The position numbers and the translations under genes were made by a program. 64,000 nt of DNA from JAEUOS01 sp965279115 (GTDB taxonomy: Bacteria; Pseudomonadota; Gammaproteobacteria; Burkholderiales; JAEUOS01): NCBI GenBank assembly GCA_965279115.1, contig OZ257137.1:1798001-1862000 (forward strand), read 5' to 3'. Of the stretch, positions 8,403 to 17,158 are shown in pieces; the first letter of the stretch is position 1; each line of letters begins with the position of its first letter. The notes under the pieces were generated by a model that saw nothing but the letters and a program-made list of their open reading frames with translations, ran no database searches and was not told the DNA's origin.

Positions 8403-9392
8403 TCAGTCGACCTTCACGCCCAGGGTGGGCAGGGTGCGTTGCCATGCTGCCGCTTCCTCGGCGAACTGGCGTTGCGTGTCGGCGGGCGAAGCACAGGCCG
8501 GCACGTTGCCCATCTGCACCATGGCCGCGCGCGTGGCCGGCTCCATCAGCGCCTTGCAGAATGCGCCGTGCAGACGTTCCACCACCGCCTTCGGCGTGCC
8601 GGCGGGCACCGCCACGCCCCACCAGTTGGAGGCGTTGATGCCGCCCAGCCCGGCCTCGCCGAAGGTGGGTACCTCGGGCAGGGCTTCAAGCCGCGCCCTG
8701 GACGCCACCGCCAGGGCGCGCAGCTTGCCGGCCTTGACATGCGCGGCGCCGACCCCGGCCCCGGCGAGGTAGAACTGCACCTCGCCTCCCAGCAGCGCGG
8801 TGACGACCTGGGATGCGCCCTTGTAGGGCACATGCGTCATGCCCAGGCCATGGGCCTTGTTGATCGCCTCGGCCGAAAGATGCGGGGTGGTGCCGCTGCC
8901 CGGCGAGCCATAGTTGACCTTGCCCGGATTGGCCTTGGCATAGCTGACGAACTCGCGGAAATTCTGTGCCGGCACGCCGGCCGGAACGAACAGCACCGAG
9001 GGCACGTCCACCAGCACGGTTACCGGGTCGAGGCGCTTCAAGGGGTCGAAACCCAGGTCCTTGTAGAGAAACTGGTTGATGGTGAAGTTGTTGGTGGCGG
9101 CCACCAGCACGGTGTAGCCATCCGGCGCCGCCTGTTCCACCGCGCGGGTGCCGATATTGCCGCCGGCGCCGGGGCGGTTTTCCACCACGACGCTCTGGCC
9201 CAGTTCGTTGCGCACGCCATCGGCAAGGCGCCGCGTGACCACATCGCCCATGGCACCGGCCACATAGGGCACCACCACGCGCAGGGGGCGGGCCGGCCAG
9301 GGCTCGGGGCTTTGCGCGAAGGCGGCGGTGGCGGCGATACCGGTTGCCAGGAGGCCGGTGCGGGCGAGCTGCTTCAGGATCTGGATGTGCAT
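8403..9392 (-). CDS. Bug-family binding protein 3
   Basis: About 329 residues, with a signal peptide ending ATAAFAQS. The first ligand loop reads VVVPYVAGAMGD, so the usual PGG is replaced by AGA, suggesting a distinct ligand. NRPGAGGNIGTR, PDGYTVLVAATN and MTHVPYKGASQ confirm the family. ATG 9392 is chosen because the signal peptide starts there and GGGA lies upstream. An ATG at 9413 in the same frame overlaps the preceding metallo-hydrolase gene by eight bases and is possible. It is sandwiched between two hydrolases and coupled to the downstream one. Confidence 0.92.
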   Translation of the reverse strand: MHIQILKQLARTGLLATGIAATAAFAQSPEPWPARPLRVVVPYVAGAMGDVVTRRLADGVRNELGQSVVVENRPGAGGNIGTRAVEQAAPDGYTVLVAATNNFTINQFLYKDLGFDPLKRLDPVTVLVDVPSVLFVPAGVPAQNFREFVSYAKANPGKVNYGSPGSGTTPHLSAEAINKAHGLGMTHVPYKGASQVVTALLGGEVQFYLAGAGVGAAHVKAGKLRALAVASRARLEALPEVPTFGEAGLGGINASNWWGVAVPAGTPKAVVERLHGAFCKALMEPATRAAMVQMGNVPACASPADTQRQFAEEAAAWQRTLPTLGVKVD

Positions 9393-9405
9393 GTGAATTC
9401 CCGGT

Positions 9406-10299
9406 TCAAACATCGACGCGCAGCAGGTCGGCCGCCAGTTGCAGGGGGCCGCTGTAGTGCTTGCGGATGTCGCGCACCATCTCGTCCATCAGGTGCGGGC
9501 CCATCTGCTCGACCGGAAAGTGGTGCGTGGCCACCTTTTTGATCAGCGCATGGGTGGAGTCGAAGTGGCCGAAGTGGGTGGGCAGCAGGCGCTTGACGCC
9601 GGCGCGGGTGGCCAGTTGGCCGAGTTCGGTGGGGCTGGTGTGGGCGAAGGTGCCCACGCCGGTCTTGCGGCGATGCTCGATAAACGATTCCGGGAAGGTG
9701 CACTCATGAATGAGCAGGTCGGCGCCCGCGGCCAGGCGCTCCATCGAGGCGCAGGGCGAGGTATCGCCAGAGAAGGCGACGACCTTGCCCTCGGCCTCGA
9801 AGCGCACCCCGAAGCATTCGGAGATCTCGCGCGGGATGTGCTCGACCCAGTCGCACACCATACGCACATGCTCGTCCTCGTAGGCCACGCCGGGCGCGGC
9901 CTCGATCACCTTCGGCCGCACCGCGGCCAGGTTCTTCTGGCGCCGCGGATAGCTGCTGCGCGCCTCGAAGTCGGCCTTGAAGGCGCCGCCTTCGAACAGG
10001 TTCTTCACGAAATGGTTGGTGCCTTTCGGCCCGATCACCACCGGCGCGTCCTCACGGTCCCACATCCAGCCGGTGATCACGAAGAGCGGAATGTCGCAGA
10101 TGTGGTCATGGTGCAGGTGGGTGAGGAACACGGCGCTCACGTCCGCCGGGCTGACATTGGCGCGCACCATGTTGCGCGTGATGCCGGCACCGCAGTCAAA
10201 CAGGTAGTTGCGGCCGTTGTCGAGCGTGACCAGGATGCCCGACTGGGCGCGGTCGGGGTCGACGAAGGCGGCCCCGGTGCCGAGCATGGTGATGCGCAT
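9406..10299 (-). CDS. MBL-fold metallo-hydrolase (RNase Z/arylsulfatase-like)
   Basis: A 297-residue metallo-beta-lactamase-fold enzyme without a signal peptide. The N-terminal MRITMLGTGAAFVDPDRAQSG and the zinc motif THLHHDH (His61, His63, Asp65, His66) match the RNase Z/AtsA-like subgroup. Later VAFSGDT and LIHECTF supply the remaining metal ligands, followed by the HTSP block. Members cleave phosphodiester, sulfate ester or lactone bonds. The genes that follow (Bug, enol-lactonase-like hydrolase, Bug) point to small-molecule catabolism rather than tRNA processing. It is the promoter-proximal gene of this minus-strand group. Confidence 0.88.
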   Translation of the reverse strand: MRITMLGTGAAFVDPDRAQSGILVTLDNGRNYLFDCGAGITRNMVRANVSPADVSAVFLTHLHHDHICDIPLFVITGWMWDREDAPVVIGPKGTNHFVKNLFEGGAFKADFEARSSYPRRQKNLAAVRPKVIEAAPGVAYEDEHVRMVCDWVEHIPREISECFGVRFEAEGKVVAFSGDTSPCASMERLAAGADLLIHECTFPESFIEHRRKTGVGTFAHTSPTELGQLATRAGVKRLLPTHFGHFDSTHALIKKVATHHFPVEQMGPHLMDEMVRDIRKHYSGPLQLAADLLRVDV

Positions 10300-10400
10300 T
10301 GCGGTGCTCCATGAACAAAACGGCAGTATAGAACTGGCAGGCGCGACGACCTGCCCCTACACTGTCGTGCATCGATATTGCCATGAAGGTCAGCTGAAAA

Positions 10401-10868
10401 ATGGGATCTGACGATATCAGGCACATGCGCTCCGCCATCGCCGCTTCACGCGCGGCCATGGATGCCGGCAACATGCCCTACGGCGCGGTGCTGGTGTCGC
10501 CGGGGGGCATGCTGCTCTTCGCCGCACAGAACAACCAGATCACCAGCGGCGACTGCACCGGTCATGCGGAAACTGCGCTGGTGCGCGAAGCCACGGCCGA
10601 GCTGGGTGCCGCCGCCCTGCGCGGCGCCACGGTGTATGCGAGCGGCGAACCCTGTGCGATGTGCGCCGGCGCGATGTTCTGGGCCGGCATCCGCCGCGTG
10701 GTGTTCGGCATCCCGCAACCGGTGATGGCCGAGGTGGCCGGCGGCGACCTGCTGCCGATCGGCTGCGCGGCGGTGTTTGCCGGCAGCACCCCGCCGGTGG
10801 TTGTGGAAGGCCCGCTGCTGCAGGACGAGGCGGTGGCGGTGCTGCGGGAATTCGCCGCGCGGCATTAG
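10401..10868 (+). CDS. CMP/dCMP-type deaminase, guanine/nucleoside deaminase-like
   Basis: A 155-residue zinc deaminase of the cytidine deaminase fold. HAETALVREA holds the first zinc ligand and catalytic glutamate, and EPCAMCAGAMFWAGI holds the two zinc cysteines. This arrangement matches guanine deaminase GuaD-type and tRNA adenosine deaminase TadA-type enzymes. The small size and NMPYGAVLVSP segment favour a free-base or nucleoside deaminase. It is a single gene, followed by a probable terminator. No neighbour specifies the substrate. Confidence 0.88.
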   Translation: MGSDDIRHMRSAIAASRAAMDAGNMPYGAVLVSPGGMLLFAAQNNQITSGDCTGHAETALVREATAELGAAALRGATVYASGEPCAMCAGAMFWAGIRRVVFGIPQPVMAEVAGGDLLPIGCAAVFAGSTPPVVVEGPLLQDEAVAVLREFAARH

Positions 10869-10877
10869 CCCGTTCGG

Positions 10878-10900
10878 GCCCCTGCACCGGGGGCATTTTT
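10878..10900 (+). terminator. Probable intrinsic terminator after the deaminase
   Basis: GCCCC (10878-10882) pairs with GGGGC (10890-10894) around a short loop, followed directly by ATTTTT. It lies 10 bases after the deaminase stop and before the next gene's leader. The stem is only five to six pairs but is all G/C and has a U-tract. Confidence 0.6.
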
Positions 10901-10989
10901 CCGCCAGAATGTCCCTACTGCCTGGATCCCGGCAGTTCACTGATTTCCTGCTTGTTGGGTCACAAGGCCCGTTTCCGGAAAGAGACAAC

Positions 10990-12810
10990 ATGCCGCAGCG
11001 CGCACGGGGTTTGACCACAACAACGCAGCGCGGCAGCGCCCTGCTGGCCGCGGCTATCGCCGCCACCTTCGGCACCGCAGCCACCGCCCAGACCATCGGC
11101 ATCGGGCAGACCGTTACCCTGCGCAACGACACGACCTACGACGCCGCCTTTCCGTTGACGATGGAAGGGGGTACTCTCAACATCCGCAACACCAACACCG
11201 GCGCCGGCGTAACGGTGACCGCCACTGACGCGATTCTCCGCAACGGCCGCATCGCCAATATCAGCCCGCAGGGCGGCAACACGATCAACTTCTTCGGCAC
11301 GACCACGGTACCGGGCCCGGGGACGATCGGGCCATTCCCGGCGAACTACATGTACTTTTCCGCGCCGACCGAGTCGTCCTGGGGGATCACCAACCGCGGC
11401 GATCTGGTGCAATCAGGCGATATGGTGCTGATGGGCTACACCACGCTGCGCAACGCTGCCTACAACATCGGGCCGGTAAGCCGCTACACCCGCCACTACA
11501 TCGACAACGACGCGAACATCTTTGGCGACCCGGAGAAAAGCGGCATTCCCGGCGCGCCGTTCCCGTTGACCATCCCGTTTGTCGGCGGATTCCAGGGCGG
11601 CATAGGCGCCGGCCTGTTTAATGACAGTGGCGCAGCCCTGGTCAAGCGCGGCGGCACGGGCACAAGCGAGATCAGGGTCCCGGTCACGCAGAACTCCGCC
11701 ACCATCCAGGCGTGGACCGGCACGCTGGCACTTACCAACGGTGGCGCACACCACAACAGCGGCTTTTACGCGGACCCGTTCGGAAGCAATCCCGGCTATC
11801 TCAACCCCGGCAACATCATCGTCTTCGGCGCCAACAACTTCGGCGGCGGCAACATGCATGCCTTCACCGGCATCAACACCACCGAGACAGGCCGGTTCGT
11901 GCTCGACCCCGGCGTGGTCCTGCGGGTCACCAACATCAAATTGGGGAATACTGTTTTGGGAGACCATGAATGGCGCCAGAAGGCGCTTTTCGTGGCCCAC
12001 GGGACCATCGACCTCGATGAGGCCCGCCTGGTCAACACCGGCACCCTGTTGGCAGCTGACATCACCGGCAGGAGAAATCCGACCGGCGGCCAGGGCTTGT
12101 TGGAGAACAAGGGTTATTTCAGCGGCAATATCAGTGCTGGAACGACTGGATTTGTCATCAATCCCCTGGAAACGGTACGGGTCATCAACAGCGGCGAGTT
12201 TGTCATCGCCAGTGATCAGATAGTACGGACAAGCAGGTTCGAGAACTATCCCGGCGGCCAACTTGTGGTCAATGGCTTTCTCTCGAATCATGACGGGCAA
12301 CTCAACGTGTTGGGCGGTGTGCTCAGTGGCAACGGCATCATCAACTCCGACGTGTTCGTCGGTAGCGTGCCGGGCCCGGCGCACTTCCGTCCTGGCAGCA
12401 GCCCCGGCACGATGACCATCATCGGCGACTTCTCGCTCCTTCCCAACGGCGTGCTCGAACTGGAGGTCGAATCCACGCCCGGCGGCATCGCCTTCGACCG
12501 GGTGGCGGTAAGCGGCAGCATCCTGCTTGATGGCCATGTGAGCATCCTGGTTGGCGCGGGCGTGCAGCAGTCGGATATGGCGGGGCTGGATTTCTTCGAT
12601 TGCGGCGGTCCTTGCTCCATCACCTACGGCAGCAATTTCACCTGGGACCTGCCGGGCCGCCCCGGATCGCAACTCGATTTTTCGCCTACCGGCCTGGTGG
12701 TCGCCTCGCTGGCCCCGGTGCCCGAACCCGAATCCTATGCCCTCATGCTGGCGGGCCTGGGACTGGTGGGCTGGATCGCGCGCCGCCGCGCCCGCCCAGC
12801 GTTCAGCTGA
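10990..12810 (+). CDS. Large PEP-CTERM surface protein with autotransporter-like repeats
   Basis: A 606-residue exported protein. ATG 10990 is preferred to upstream in-frame starts because GGAAAGAGACAAC precedes it and a signal peptide (LLAAAIAATFGTAATAQ) follows. The body is rich in Gly, Asn and Thr with beta-strand spacing. FRPGSSPGTMTIIGDF and AVSGSILLDGHVSI match the repeat style of autotransporter passenger domains. The C-terminus reads VPEPESYALMLAGLGLVGW then IARRRAR, a textbook PEP-CTERM signal: PEP motif, transmembrane stretch, arginine cluster. Exosortase should cut after the PEP motif for surface display. No function can be named. One CGGPC pair is the only visible disulfide candidate. 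Confidence 0.88.
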   Translation: MPQRARGLTTTTQRGSALLAAAIAATFGTAATAQTIGIGQTVTLRNDTTYDAAFPLTMEGGTLNIRNTNTGAGVTVTATDAILRNGRIANISPQGGNTINFFGTTTVPGPGTIGPFPANYMYFSAPTESSWGITNRGDLVQSGDMVLMGYTTLRNAAYNIGPVSRYTRHYIDNDANIFGDPEKSGIPGAPFPLTIPFVGGFQGGIGAGLFNDSGAALVKRGGTGTSEIRVPVTQNSATIQAWTGTLALTNGGAHHNSGFYADPFGSNPGYLNPGNIIVFGANNFGGGNMHAFTGINTTETGRFVLDPGVVLRVTNIKLGNTVLGDHEWRQKALFVAHGTIDLDEARLVNTGTLLAADITGRRNPTGGQGLLENKGYFSGNISAGTTGFVINPLETVRVINSGEFVIASDQIVRTSRFENYPGGQLVVNGFLSNHDGQLNVLGGVLSGNGIINSDVFVGSVPGPAHFRPGSSPGTMTIIGDFSLLPNGVLELEVESTPGGIAFDRVAVSGSILLDGHVSILVGAGVQQSDMAGLDFFDCGGPCSITYGSNFTWDLPGRPGSQLDFSPTGLVVASLAPVPEPESYALMLAGLGLVGWIARRRARPAFS

Positions 12811-12828
12811 GCGAACGCACGAAACGGC

Positions 12829-15800
12829 TCACGCATCGAGTTCGGATTCCTTCTTGAGGAAGATGGCGTAGAGCAGCGGCAAGAGCGCCAGGGTGAACAC
12901 GGTGGCTGACACGATGCCGCCGACAATCACCACGGCGAACGGGCGCTGCGTCTCCGAGCCGATACCCGACGAAATCGCCGCCGGCAACAGGCCCAACCCG
13001 GCCATCAGCGCCGTCATCAGGATGGGGCGCATGCGCGCCACCGCGCCCTCGACGATGGCGTGCTCGAAATCGAGCCGGTCACGGTACAGTTCCATGATGT
13101 GCTCGACCATGATCACGCCGTTCTGCACCGAAATGCCGGCCACGGCGATGAACCCCACCGCCGCCGACACCGATACATGCAGCCCGGCCAATCCCAGCCC
13201 GGCGAATCCGCCTATGGCTGTAAAGGGGATCATCATCAGCACCACCACCGCGCGCTTCATCGACTTGAAGGCCCAGAAGAGCAGCGCGAACATCGAGAAC
13301 AGGCTGATCGGGATGATGACCTGCAGGCGCTTCAGGGCCCGTTGCTGGTTCTCGAATTGCCCGCCCCAGGTGATGAAGTAGCCCGGCGGCACGCCCACCT
13401 CCCTGGCCACGCGCGCCTGCGCCTCGGCCACGAACGAGCCCTGGTCGCGATGGAACAGGTTGACCTTCACCGGGATCAGGCGCCCGCCGTTCTCGCGGCC
13501 GATGCGCGAGGCGCCTTGCTTGACCTCGATGGTTGCAATGTCTGACAACGCGACGCTGCCCGCACTGCTGCCCGCGGCGCCGACGGGTAGCGGCACCTGC
13601 AGGTGGGCGATGTCGTCGACGGCATCGCGGTAGGGCTGGTTCAGGCGCACGGTGACATCAAATCGGCGGTCGCCCTCGAAGAAGGTGGACACCGTGCTGC
13701 CAGCCAGCGCGGTCTGGATCACGCTGCCGGCGTCGGCGATGTTGATGCCCAGGCGGGCGATCTTCTCGCGGTCGAGTTTCACGTACAGCTCGGTCTGGCC
13801 GCTGATGCGAAAGCTCGCCACATCCGTGGCGCCGCGGATGGTGTTGAGGATGGCGACGATCTGGTCGGCCTTGTCCTGCAGGATCTCGAAGTCCGGGCCG
13901 TAGATCTTGACGACGATCTCGCCACGCGCGCCAGACAGCGCCTCTTCGACGTTGTCCTGGATCACCTGCGAGAAATTGGTCGGGATGCCGGGCAACTCGC
14001 GCAGCTTCCTGCGCATGTCTTCCACCAGTTCCGGCTTGCCGGGAAAGCGCCACTTCTCGCGCGGGTGCAGCTCGGCCAGCACCTCGAGGTTGTTGGGGCC
14101 CTTGGGGTCGGTGCCGTCATCCGGCCGGCCGACCTGCGTGACCAGCTGCCGCACCTCGGGGTATTTGGTGAGCGCGGCACGGATGTTCTGCTCGATCTCC
14201 TTGGTCTGCGTGAGGCTGGTCTGCGGCGGCATCGAGATGGTGAGCCAGATGTTGCCTTCGTCGAGCTTGGGCAGGAATTCGCTGCCGAGCAGCGGCACCA
14301 GCGAGAAGGTCAGGGCCAGCAGGCCCACCGAGACGCCGATGACCGTCGCGCGAACCTTGCCCAGGCTGACCAGGGTACGGCGGTACCATCCCTGCAGTTG
14401 GTGCATCCATTCGATGTGCTTCTCGGCCATGCTGTTGGTGCGCATGTTGTAGGCCAGCAGCGTCGGCACCAGCGTGAGGGTGAGGAGGATCGCGCCCAGC
14501 AGCGCGAACGAGAGCGTCAACGCCACCGGCGAGAAGATCTTGCCCTCCACCCGCTGGAAGGTGAAGATGGGCAGGAAGGCGATGATCAGGATGGCCTTGG
14601 AGAACAGGATGGGGTGGCCCAGTTCCACCGCGGTGTTGCGCAGCGTGGTCATGCGCCAGGAGATGCTGTCGTTGTGCGGGTTGGTGTCGTCGCGCGCCAT
14701 GGCGAGCTTGACCATCAGCGCCTCCACCAGCACCACCGCGCTGTCGATGATGATGCCGAAGTCCACCGCGCCCAGCGAGATCAGGTTGGCCGACACCCCG
14801 CGCGCGTCGATCATGATGAAGGCGAACAGCAGCGAGAGCGGGATCACGCTGGCGACGATCAGCGCGGCGCGCCAGTTGCGCAGGAAAACCAGCAATATGG
14901 CGATCACCAGGGCCGCGCCGACGGCGAGGTTCTCGCCCACCGTGGCCACGGTGTGGTTGATGAGGCGGGTGCGGTCGTACACCGGGCGGATCTTCACCCC
15001 GGGCGGCAGGCGCTTTTGCAGTTCCTCGACGCGCTCTTTCAGGGTTTCGATGATCCGCGCCGGGTTCTGGCCCTTGGTCATGATGACGATGCCCTGCACC
15101 ACCGAATCGCGTTCGTAGTCGGGGCCGGTTTCCAGGCCCTTGCCTGCATAGGCCACGATGCCGGAACGGACCCGTCCGCCGATGCGCACCTCGCCCAGGT
15201 CGGCGACCAGCACGGTCTTGCCGCCGCGCGCGGCCACCACGGTGCGGCCGATGTCGTCGAGTGTGCCAAACAGCCCGATGCCGCGTATCACCAGCGACTC
15301 GGCGCCGCGCCTGAGCAGCCCGCCGCCGTAGTTGGCGCTGTTGTTGGACAGCGCCGTGCTCACCTGGTCGAGCGTGACGCCATAGCGCTTCAACGCGTAG
15401 GGGTCGATGCGCACCTGGTATTCCTTGACCATTCCGCCGAAGCTGACCACGTCGGCCACGCCCTGCACCATGCGCAGGCGCGGCTGGATCACCCAGTCCT
15501 GGATGGCGCGCGCCTCGTACTCCGGCATGTCCTTCGGCACTTCCAGCACGTAGCGGTAGATCTCGCCCACGGCGGTGGCCAGCGGCCCGAGCGAAGTCTG
15601 CGTGCCGGGCGGCAAGTTGACGGTGGACAGCCGCTCCATCACCTGGGCCCGAGCGAAGTAGTCGTTGGTGTCGTCGGCGAAGGTCAGCGTCACCACCGAC
15701 AGGCCGGTGATGGACACCGAGCGCACCTGGGTCATGCGCGGCGTGCCGGCCATGCCGATCTCGATCGGCAGCGAGACCGCGCGCTCGACCTCCTCGGGCG

Positions 15801-15969
15801 CCTGGCCGCGGTACTGCGTGACGATCTGCACCTGCACGTCCTGCACGTCGGGAAAGGCCTCGATGGGCAGGTTGGAGGCGGCGCGCAGGCCGAACACCAG
15901 CAGGGCGAGCGATGCCAGCAGCACGAACACGCGTTGCCGGATGGCGAATGTGATGAGTCTTTCGAGCAT
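12829..15969 (-). CDS. Heavy-metal efflux RND permease, CzcA/CusA family
   Basis: A 1046-residue inner-membrane pump, the normal length for the HME-RND family. It starts MLERLITFAIRQRVFVLLAS at 15969; the frame is open far upstream but overlaps the adaptor gene, so the longer reading is rejected. AVDFGIIIDSAVVLVEALM in the fourth transmembrane helix keeps the two aspartates and glutamate of the CzcA proton/metal relay, pointing to divalent metals more than to Cu/Ag. Other landmarks are NLPIEAFPDVQDVQVQI and SEFLPKLDEGNIWLTISMPP. It works with the adaptor and outer-membrane factor encoded just upstream as a tripartite efflux complex. It is the last gene of a six-gene minus-strand operon. Confidence 0.95.
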   Translation of the reverse strand: MLERLITFAIRQRVFVLLASLALLVFGLRAASNLPIEAFPDVQDVQVQIVTQYRGQAPEEVERAVSLPIEIGMAGTPRMTQVRSVSITGLSVVTLTFADDTNDYFARAQVMERLSTVNLPPGTQTSLGPLATAVGEIYRYVLEVPKDMPEYEARAIQDWVIQPRLRMVQGVADVVSFGGMVKEYQVRIDPYALKRYGVTLDQVSTALSNNSANYGGGLLRRGAESLVIRGIGLFGTLDDIGRTVVAARGGKTVLVADLGEVRIGGRVRSGIVAYAGKGLETGPDYERDSVVQGIVIMTKGQNPARIIETLKERVEELQKRLPPGVKIRPVYDRTRLINHTVATVGENLAVGAALVIAILLVFLRNWRAALIVASVIPLSLLFAFIMIDARGVSANLISLGAVDFGIIIDSAVVLVEALMVKLAMARDDTNPHNDSISWRMTTLRNTAVELGHPILFSKAILIIAFLPIFTFQRVEGKIFSPVALTLSFALLGAILLTLTLVPTLLAYNMRTNSMAEKHIEWMHQLQGWYRRTLVSLGKVRATVIGVSVGLLALTFSLVPLLGSEFLPKLDEGNIWLTISMPPQTSLTQTKEIEQNIRAALTKYPEVRQLVTQVGRPDDGTDPKGPNNLEVLAELHPREKWRFPGKPELVEDMRRKLRELPGIPTNFSQVIQDNVEEALSGARGEIVVKIYGPDFEILQDKADQIVAILNTIRGATDVASFRISGQTELYVKLDREKIARLGINIADAGSVIQTALAGSTVSTFFEGDRRFDVTVRLNQPYRDAVDDIAHLQVPLPVGAAGSSAGSVALSDIATIEVKQGASRIGRENGGRLIPVKVNLFHRDQGSFVAEAQARVAREVGVPPGYFITWGGQFENQQRALKRLQVIIPISLFSMFALLFWAFKSMKRAVVVLMMIPFTAIGGFAGLGLAGLHVSVSAAVGFIAVAGISVQNGVIMVEHIMELYRDRLDFEHAIVEGAVARMRPILMTALMAGLGLLPAAISSGIGSETQRPFAVVIVGGIVSATVFTLALLPLLYAIFLKKESELDA

Positions 15970-16001
15970 GGTCTGTGGCCGGCCCGCGCCGGGCGCGGAA
16001 C

Positions 16002-17156
16002 CTAGGAACCCGAGGCGAGTTCCGATTGCAGCAGCAGCGCGCCGCCCACGACCACCCGCTCGGTCTTGCCCACGCCTTCGCGCACATACGCGTATTCGCG
16101 GTCCTGCACGGCCAGATCCACCTTGCGCTTGGCGAACACGTGCGGCCGGGTCTCGATGAACACGTAGGTGTAGAGGCCCTCGGTGACCAGGGCGCTGTTG
16201 GGCAGGCGCACGGCATTGCGCCCCTCGCTGGTGAGCAAGGACACGCGCGCGTACATCTCGGGCTTGAGCAGGCCCTCCGGATTGGCGAGGTCGCAGCGCA
16301 CCTGGATGCGCCGTGTTTCGGCGTTGACCACCTGACCCACGCGTGCCACCGTGGCGCGGAAGGTCTCGCCCGGATAGGCCTCGACCGACACCGCCACCGG
16401 CAACCCGGGCTTCACCTGCGCCAGGTGCCGCTCCGGCAGGTCGATCATCACCCACAGCCGCCTGGTGTCGGAGACGACGAACAACGGATCGGCCATACCG
16501 GGCTGCACCTCCATCGAAGGATTCGCCTTGCGCTCGGCCACCACGCCCGCCACCGGCGAACGCAGCGCCAGCCCGCGCTCGTTGCCGCTGCCGGCCGGAT
16601 CGAGATTGCGCAAGCGCAGGCGCGCGCGCCGGGTTTCGGCCTGGGCCTGCGCCAGGTCGGCGGCCGCGACTTCGAAATCCTTGCGTGGAATCACTTCGCC
16701 TTCTAGCAGTTTCTGCGCGCGCTCCAGGCCGAGCTTCTTGCGCGCCTCGTCGGCTTCGGCCTTGCGGGTGTCGGCGGTGGCGGCGGCAAGATCGGGCGCG
16801 TCGATCACGGCCAGCACGCCGCCGACCTTGACGGTGTCACCGGCGGCCGCGCCGAGGCGCACGATGCGCCCGGCAATCGGCGAGGTAATGCGCGCGGTGG
16901 CGTCGTCGTCGTAGGCGATGCGGCCGTTGAGCGGCTCGGCGATCGGCAACGGCGCCTCGATGGCCGCCTCGACCCGGATGGCGGCGAGCTGCGGCGAACC
17001 GTCGGGAAATTGCAGCTGGTTGGGTGTCCTGGCTTCGGCCTTCGCCTCGGCCTTGACTTCGGGCGCGCCGGGCACGGCGCTGCCACCCAGGAAGAATCCG
17101 GCGGCACCCGCCAGGGCCGCCACGGCGAGGACGCCGGCGACCGCACGCATGGTCAT
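16002..17156 (-). CDS. RND efflux periplasmic adaptor (CzcB/CusB-like)
   Basis: A 384-residue membrane fusion protein anchored by an N-terminal helix (AGVLAVAALAGAAGFFLGG). Barrel-sandwich lipoyl halves flank a coiled-coil hairpin (about 130-200, rich in Ala, Glu and Lys). ARITSPIAGRIVRL and LRSPVAGVVAERK are the two lipoyl-like strands, and a beta-barrel and membrane-proximal domain follow. There is no histidine-rich N-terminal extension, unlike some CzcB proteins. The gene begins 2 bases after the TolC-type gene ends and is followed 32 bases later by the pump, so expression is coupled. It links the pump to the outer-membrane channel. Confidence 0.93.
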   Translation of the reverse strand: MTMRAVAGVLAVAALAGAAGFFLGGSAVPGAPEVKAEAKAEARTPNQLQFPDGSPQLAAIRVEAAIEAPLPIAEPLNGRIAYDDDATARITSPIAGRIVRLGAAAGDTVKVGGVLAVIDAPDLAAATADTRKAEADEARKKLGLERAQKLLEGEVIPRKDFEVAAADLAQAQAETRRARLRLRNLDPAGSGNERGLALRSPVAGVVAERKANPSMEVQPGMADPLFVVSDTRRLWVMIDLPERHLAQVKPGLPVAVSVEAYPGETFRATVARVGQVVNAETRRIQVRCDLANPEGLLKPEMYARVSLLTSEGRNAVRLPNSALVTEGLYTYVFIETRPHVFAKRKVDLAVQDREYAYVREGVGKTERVVVGGALLLQSELASGS

Positions 17157-17158
17157 GT

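Noticed and set aside
13603..16005. An 800-residue plus-strand open frame antisense to the RND pump gene
   Set aside because: Composition is Asp/His/Arg/Gly-rich without domains; the minus strand encodes an unmistakable CzcA-family protein.
12829..16455. Possible N-terminally extended pump protein of 1208 residues
   Set aside because: The added 162 residues overlap the adaptor gene in another phase and have no homology; the canonical start is at 15969.
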